The translations under genes were made by a program, and so were the position numbers. 7,399 bases of DNA, taken from contig JBCCLI010000338.1 in assembly GCA_039026975.1 (NCBI GenBank), positions 1 through 7,399 on the forward strand, in the 5' to 3' direction. This document shows, piece by piece, positions 4,261-7,399 of the stretch (positions are counted from its first letter, which is position 1; each line of letters begins with the position of its first letter). Below the pieces are notes generated by a model that did no database searches, was not told where the DNA came from, and saw only the letters and a list, made by a program, of their open reading frames with translations. This DNA comes from JBCBKZ01 sp039026975 (GTDB lineage Bacteria > Bacteroidota > Bacteroidia > J057).

Positions 4261-6804
4261 ATGTCTGAAGAATCCAGACCTCGGATCATCACCCGAATCA
4301 TAGAGGACGAAATGAAACACGCTTACATCGACTATTCGATGTCAGTTATAGTTTCAAGGGCGTTACCAGATGTCAGAGATGGCTTAAAGCCGGTACATAG
4401 AAGGGTCCTCTACGGAATGATGGACTTAGGCCTTACGAGTAGCCGACCTCATAAAAAATCAGCCAGAATAGTAGGAGAAGTATTAGGGAAGTATCACCCA
4501 CATGGTGATTCAGCTGTATATGATGCCATGGTAAGGATGGCACAGAGCTGGTCTTTAAGGCATCCCTTAGTAGATGGCCAAGGAAACTTTGGGTCAGTAG
4601 ATGGGGATAACCCTGCTGCCATGCGTTACACGGAGGCCCGTCTACAGAAATTAGCTGAAGAGCTGCTGGCAGACCTGGATAAGAATACAGTAGATTTTAG
4701 GCCTAACTTTGATGATTCTCTCAAAGAGCCTACTGTATTACCCGCTAAATTTCCCAGTCTACTAGTAAATGGTTCTAGTGGGATCGCAGTGGGAATGGCT
4801 ACTAATATGGCCCCTCATAACTTAGGGGAGGTAGTGGATGCTACGATCGCCTATATAGACAATAGAGAAATAGATGAGGAGGACCTGCTTCAGTATGTAA
4901 AAGGCCCTGATTTCCCTACAGGTGGACAAATCTATGGAGTGGAAGGAATTAGAAGTGCCTACAAGACTGGAAAAGGAAGAGTGGTGATACGTTCCAAAGC
5001 TGACATAGTAGAGACTAAGAATGATAGAGAACAGATCATCATTAGTGAAATCCCTTATCAGGTAAATAAGGCAGAGACCATCAAGAAAATTAGCCATCTG
5101 GTAGATGAAAAAAGACTAGAAGGTATTTCTGATGTAAGGGATGAGTCTGACCGTAAAGGTATGCGGATTGTGGTGGATGTCAAGAGAGATGCTGTAGCAC
5201 GAGTGGTGCTAAATAAGCTTTTTCAGATGACTCCCCTACAAAGTTCCTTCAGCATTAATAATGTAGCCTTAGTGAAGGGTAGGCCTATGCTCCTTACCCT
5301 TCAGGAACTCATCCATTATTACGTAGAGCATAGGCATGAGGTAGTAACGCGCAGGACAGAATATGAGTTAGCAGAGGCTAAGAAGAGAGCACATATCCTG
5401 GAAGGGCTGTTAATAGCTCTGGATAATCTGGATGAAGTCATAGCCTTAATTAGGGCTTCCCAAACAGTAGATATAGCCCAGAGTGGTCTGATGGAACGCT
5501 TTAAGCTAAGTGAGGTGCAAGCTAAAGCTATCCTGGACATGCGCCTACAGCGTCTGACAGGGCTGGAAAGGGAGAAAATAGAAAAGCAGTATAATGAACT
5601 GATGGAGCGTGTAGCTTACCTGGAATCAGTCCTAAATGATGAGTCCCTAAGGATGGGCATCATTAAAACAGAGCTGCTTGAGATCAAAGATAAATATGAT
5701 AATCCCAGGAGGACGGAGATCACCTATGCAGATGGAGAAATCAGAATAGAAGACCTATTTGCTAATGAGGATATGATCCTGACTATTTCTCACCAGGGAT
5801 ATATCAAGAGAACAGCAGCAGCAGACTACCGCGTACAGGGGAGGGGAGGAACCGGCTTTAAGGGGACTGGAAAGAAAGATTCTGACTTTGTGGAGCATAT
5901 GTTTGCCACCCTTACGCATAACTACATTCTCTTTTTTACAGAGAAAGGGAGATGTTTCTGGCTTAGGGTATATGAAATTCCTAAGGGGGAGCGCTCTCAT
6001 AAAGGGAGGTCCATCCAAAATCTCATTAATAAAGAGGCAGATGATAAGGTGAAAGCTTACATCACTGTGCCTAACTTGGATGATGATGAATTCCTGGATA
6101 GTCATTACATCATTATGGCTACCAGAAAAGGACAGGTAAAAAAGACTTCTCTCAGAGACTACAGCCGTCCACGTACTAATGGGATAAACGCCATCAGTAT
6201 TAGGGAAGGAGATGAACTGCTGGAAGCTAAACTGACAGATGGAAACAGCCAGATTATGCTGGGAGTAAAGTCTGGGAATGCTATCCGCTTTGATGAAAAG
6301 GATGTTCGGGTAATGGGAAGAACCGCCTCTGGCGTGAGAGGTATTACGCTTTCAAACAAAGAAGATGAAGTGGTAGGAATGGTCATAGTTCCTTCTGATG
6401 ACAGGAAGTTACTAGTAGTTTCCGAGCAAGGATACGGAAAAAAGACGCCTATTTCTGAGTACAGAGTGACCGGAAGGGGGGGGAAAGGCGTCAAAACCCT
6501 GAATACATCTGATAAAGTTGGAAACCTGATAGCCGTGAAACAGATAGAGAGTGAGGAGGAAGACTTAATGATTATTACCAGAAATGGGATAGCTATACGT
6601 TTAGACGTTAGGGATATTAGCCAGCTAGGCAGAAATACCCAAGGCGTAAAGCTCATCAGACTGAAGAATGGCGATAGCATAGCTTCCGTAGCTAAAGTAG
6701 CGGAGAAAGATGAAGAGGAGGAGGAGATGGAAGGAGAAGGCACAGAGAATCCAGGGGGAGATATAGATTCTCCCACAGATAATGAAACCCTTAACCCACA
6801 ATAA
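4261..6804 (+). CDS. gyrA: DNA gyrase subunit A
   Basis: GyrA is the DNA-cleaving and rejoining subunit of the A2B2 gyrase that introduces negative supercoils using ATP hydrolysed by GyrB. The 847-residue length is normal. The winged-helix breakage domain has the catalytic Arg-Tyr pair in AAMRYTE (R122, Y123). The quinolone-resistance region HPHGDSAVYD (79-88) keeps Ser84 and Asp88, the sensitive-type residues. A helical coiled-coil region spans about 348-490. The DNA-wrapping beta-pinwheel runs from about 495 to 812. The GyrA-box position reads QGRGGTG (526-532), and a second box-like GRGGKG occurs at 738-743. This marks it as GyrA rather than ParC. The tail (814-847) is highly acidic (DEEEEE at 817-822). 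The start was chosen because MSEESRPRIITRIIEDEM fits the family; no strong Shine-Dalgarno is present. No intein or frameshift is seen. Confidence 0.98.
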   Translation: MSEESRPRIITRIIEDEMKHAYIDYSMSVIVSRALPDVRDGLKPVHRRVLYGMMDLGLTSSRPHKKSARIVGEVLGKYHPHGDSAVYDAMVRMAQSWSLRHPLVDGQGNFGSVDGDNPAAMRYTEARLQKLAEELLADLDKNTVDFRPNFDDSLKEPTVLPAKFPSLLVNGSSGIAVGMATNMAPHNLGEVVDATIAYIDNREIDEEDLLQYVKGPDFPTGGQIYGVEGIRSAYKTGKGRVVIRSKADIVETKNDREQIIISEIPYQVNKAETIKKISHLVDEKRLEGISDVRDESDRKGMRIVVDVKRDAVARVVLNKLFQMTPLQSSFSINNVALVKGRPMLLTLQELIHYYVEHRHEVVTRRTEYELAEAKKRAHILEGLLIALDNLDEVIALIRASQTVDIAQSGLMERFKLSEVQAKAILDMRLQRLTGLEREKIEKQYNELMERVAYLESVLNDESLRMGIIKTELLEIKDKYDNPRRTEITYADGEIRIEDLFANEDMILTISHQGYIKRTAAADYRVQGRGGTGFKGTGKKDSDFVEHMFATLTHNYILFFTEKGRCFWLRVYEIPKGERSHKGRSIQNLINKEADDKVKAYITVPNLDDDEFLDSHYIIMATRKGQVKKTSLRDYSRPRTNGINAISIREGDELLEAKLTDGNSQIMLGVKSGNAIRFDEKDVRVMGRTASGVRGITLSNKEDEVVGMVIVPSDDRKLLVVSEQGYGKKTPISEYRVTGRGGKGVKTLNTSDKVGNLIAVKQIESEEEDLMIITRNGIAIRLDVRDISQLGRNTQGVKLIRLKNGDSIASVAKVAEKDEEEEEMEGEGTENPGGDIDSPTDNETLNPQ
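6476..6483 (+). repeat. G8 homopolymer inside gyrA
   Basis: Eight G bases encode part of the Arg739-Gly740-Gly741 motif in a late blade of the GyrA pinwheel. The run follows from the conserved RGGKG residues, with GGG chosen for both glycines. A slip here would truncate only the last fifth of an essential protein. Confidence 0.9.
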
Positions 6805-6836
6805 ATTATTGAAATTGAGAACTTAATCTGGAAATT

Positions 6837-7399
6837 ATGAAGAACATTATAATGCTTTTGATGGCCTGCCTTACTACCATGCAGGTGATGGCTCAAAACC
6901 CGAAAGCAAGATTGACTTCCGGTGTTATTGACTATGAAGCTGGAAGAATAGGGGATGCGATAGAGAAACTGCAGTTTGCAGTAGAGAATGGAGCAGATAA
7001 CTTCAAACCTAAGGATATGGCCAAAGCCAAGTATTTCCTTGGAAAGGCCCTGGTAAAGTCTTCTTCTGATTCTGCCCTTTCTGCCATGTATCCTGATGCC
7101 CTTTTTCAGGCAGATGAATATCTGAAGAGTGCACGTGAGTTAGATGAAAAAGGGAAATATGAAAAGATGGCGGTACTGGATGATCAGGAAGTTTGGGCTG
7201 GTTTATTTAATACTGGTGCACAAGCCTATAACCAAAAGGAGTATGACCGTGCCAATAAGCACTTTGATAGGGCTGCTGAACTCAACGGAGAGGACCTAAA
7301 TACTAATCTGATGCTGGGATACTCCCAGTGGATGGTAAAAGATACCTCTGGGGCACAGACAAGTTGGATTAAGGTAGCCGATATTTACGAAGGGAGTAA
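6837..7399 (+). CDS. Secreted tetratricopeptide-repeat protein, C-terminus outside window
   Basis: The gene is open for 187 codons plus two bases to the right edge. The TAA at the very end of the window is out of frame, so the gene continues. The N-terminus MKNIIMLLMACLTTMQVMAQ is a signal peptide with a likely cleavage after Ala19 (VMA-QN), giving a periplasmic or outer-membrane-associated protein. Cys11 is too close to the start and lies within the hydrophobic core, so a lipoprotein is less likely. TPR-like helix pairs are seen near 26-56 (VIDYEAGRIGDAIEKLQFAV) and 128-160 (AYNQKEYDRANKHFDRAAEL), with more helix after them. TPRs are protein-binding scaffolds; the partner is unknown. It starts 32 bases after the gyrA stop with no terminator between them, so co-transcription is likely, although the functional link to gyrase is not obvious. 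Confidence 0.88.
   Translation, partial: MKNIIMLLMACLTTMQVMAQNPKARLTSGVIDYEAGRIGDAIEKLQFAVENGADNFKPKDMAKAKYFLGKALVKSSSDSALSAMYPDALFQADEYLKSARELDEKGKYEKMAVLDDQEVWAGLFNTGAQAYNQKEYDRANKHFDRAAELNGEDLNTNLMLGYSQWMVKDTSGAQTSWIKVADIYEGS

Noticed and set aside
6159..6896. Minus-strand ORF of 245 codons opposite the end of gyrA
   Set aside because: Its Ser/Pro-rich low-complexity protein is what antisense of the GyrA acidic and Lys/Glu-rich pinwheel gives; gyrA is unambiguous here.
7397..7399. TAA at the right edge as the stop of the TPR gene
   Set aside because: It is out of frame: the frame from 6837 reads AGT at 7395-7397 and then AA, so the gene runs on past the window.

Overview
The window looks like chromosomal DNA from a member of the Bacteroidota, probably the Cytophagales side of the phylum. 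Three things point this way. One gene encodes the divergent EF-G paralogue (EF-G2 type) typical of this phylum. The group-4 glycosyltransferase has the RAHNVEHxIW and FIGALDWxPNQEG motifs usual in Bacteroidota. Start codons lack convincing Shine-Dalgarno sequences, and two starts sit just downstream of TAnnTTTG-type -7 promoter elements. The assignment to Cytophagales is inference only.

Layout: positions 1-929 (minus) hold the first 309 codons of a glycosyltransferase whose C-terminus lies outside the window. It is divergent from an EF-G2-like translation factor at 1049-3169 (plus). That gene ends in a strong intrinsic terminator (3198-3227), whose U-tract overlaps the stop codon of a convergent unknown 142-residue protein (3226-3654, minus). 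An AT-rich gap of about 600 bases (3655-4260) follows. It holds a promoter for the unknown gene, clustered inverted repeats, two hairpins, a possible broken signal-peptide ORF and no convincing gene. Next come gyrA (4261-6804, plus; DNA gyrase subunit A) and, 32 bases later, a secreted TPR protein (6837 to the right edge, truncated), probably in the same transcript.

Functionally this is mostly core machinery: topology control (GyrA) and a specialised translocase (EF-G2), beside an envelope or polysaccharide glycosyltransferase and a periplasmic TPR protein. I see no mobile element, CRISPR array, RNA gene or defence locus. The most interesting points are the EF-G2 G-domain, where the catalytic His of the G3 motif is Gln while the translocation His in domain IV is kept, the G10 homopolymer inside that same gene, and the structured leader upstream of gyrA.
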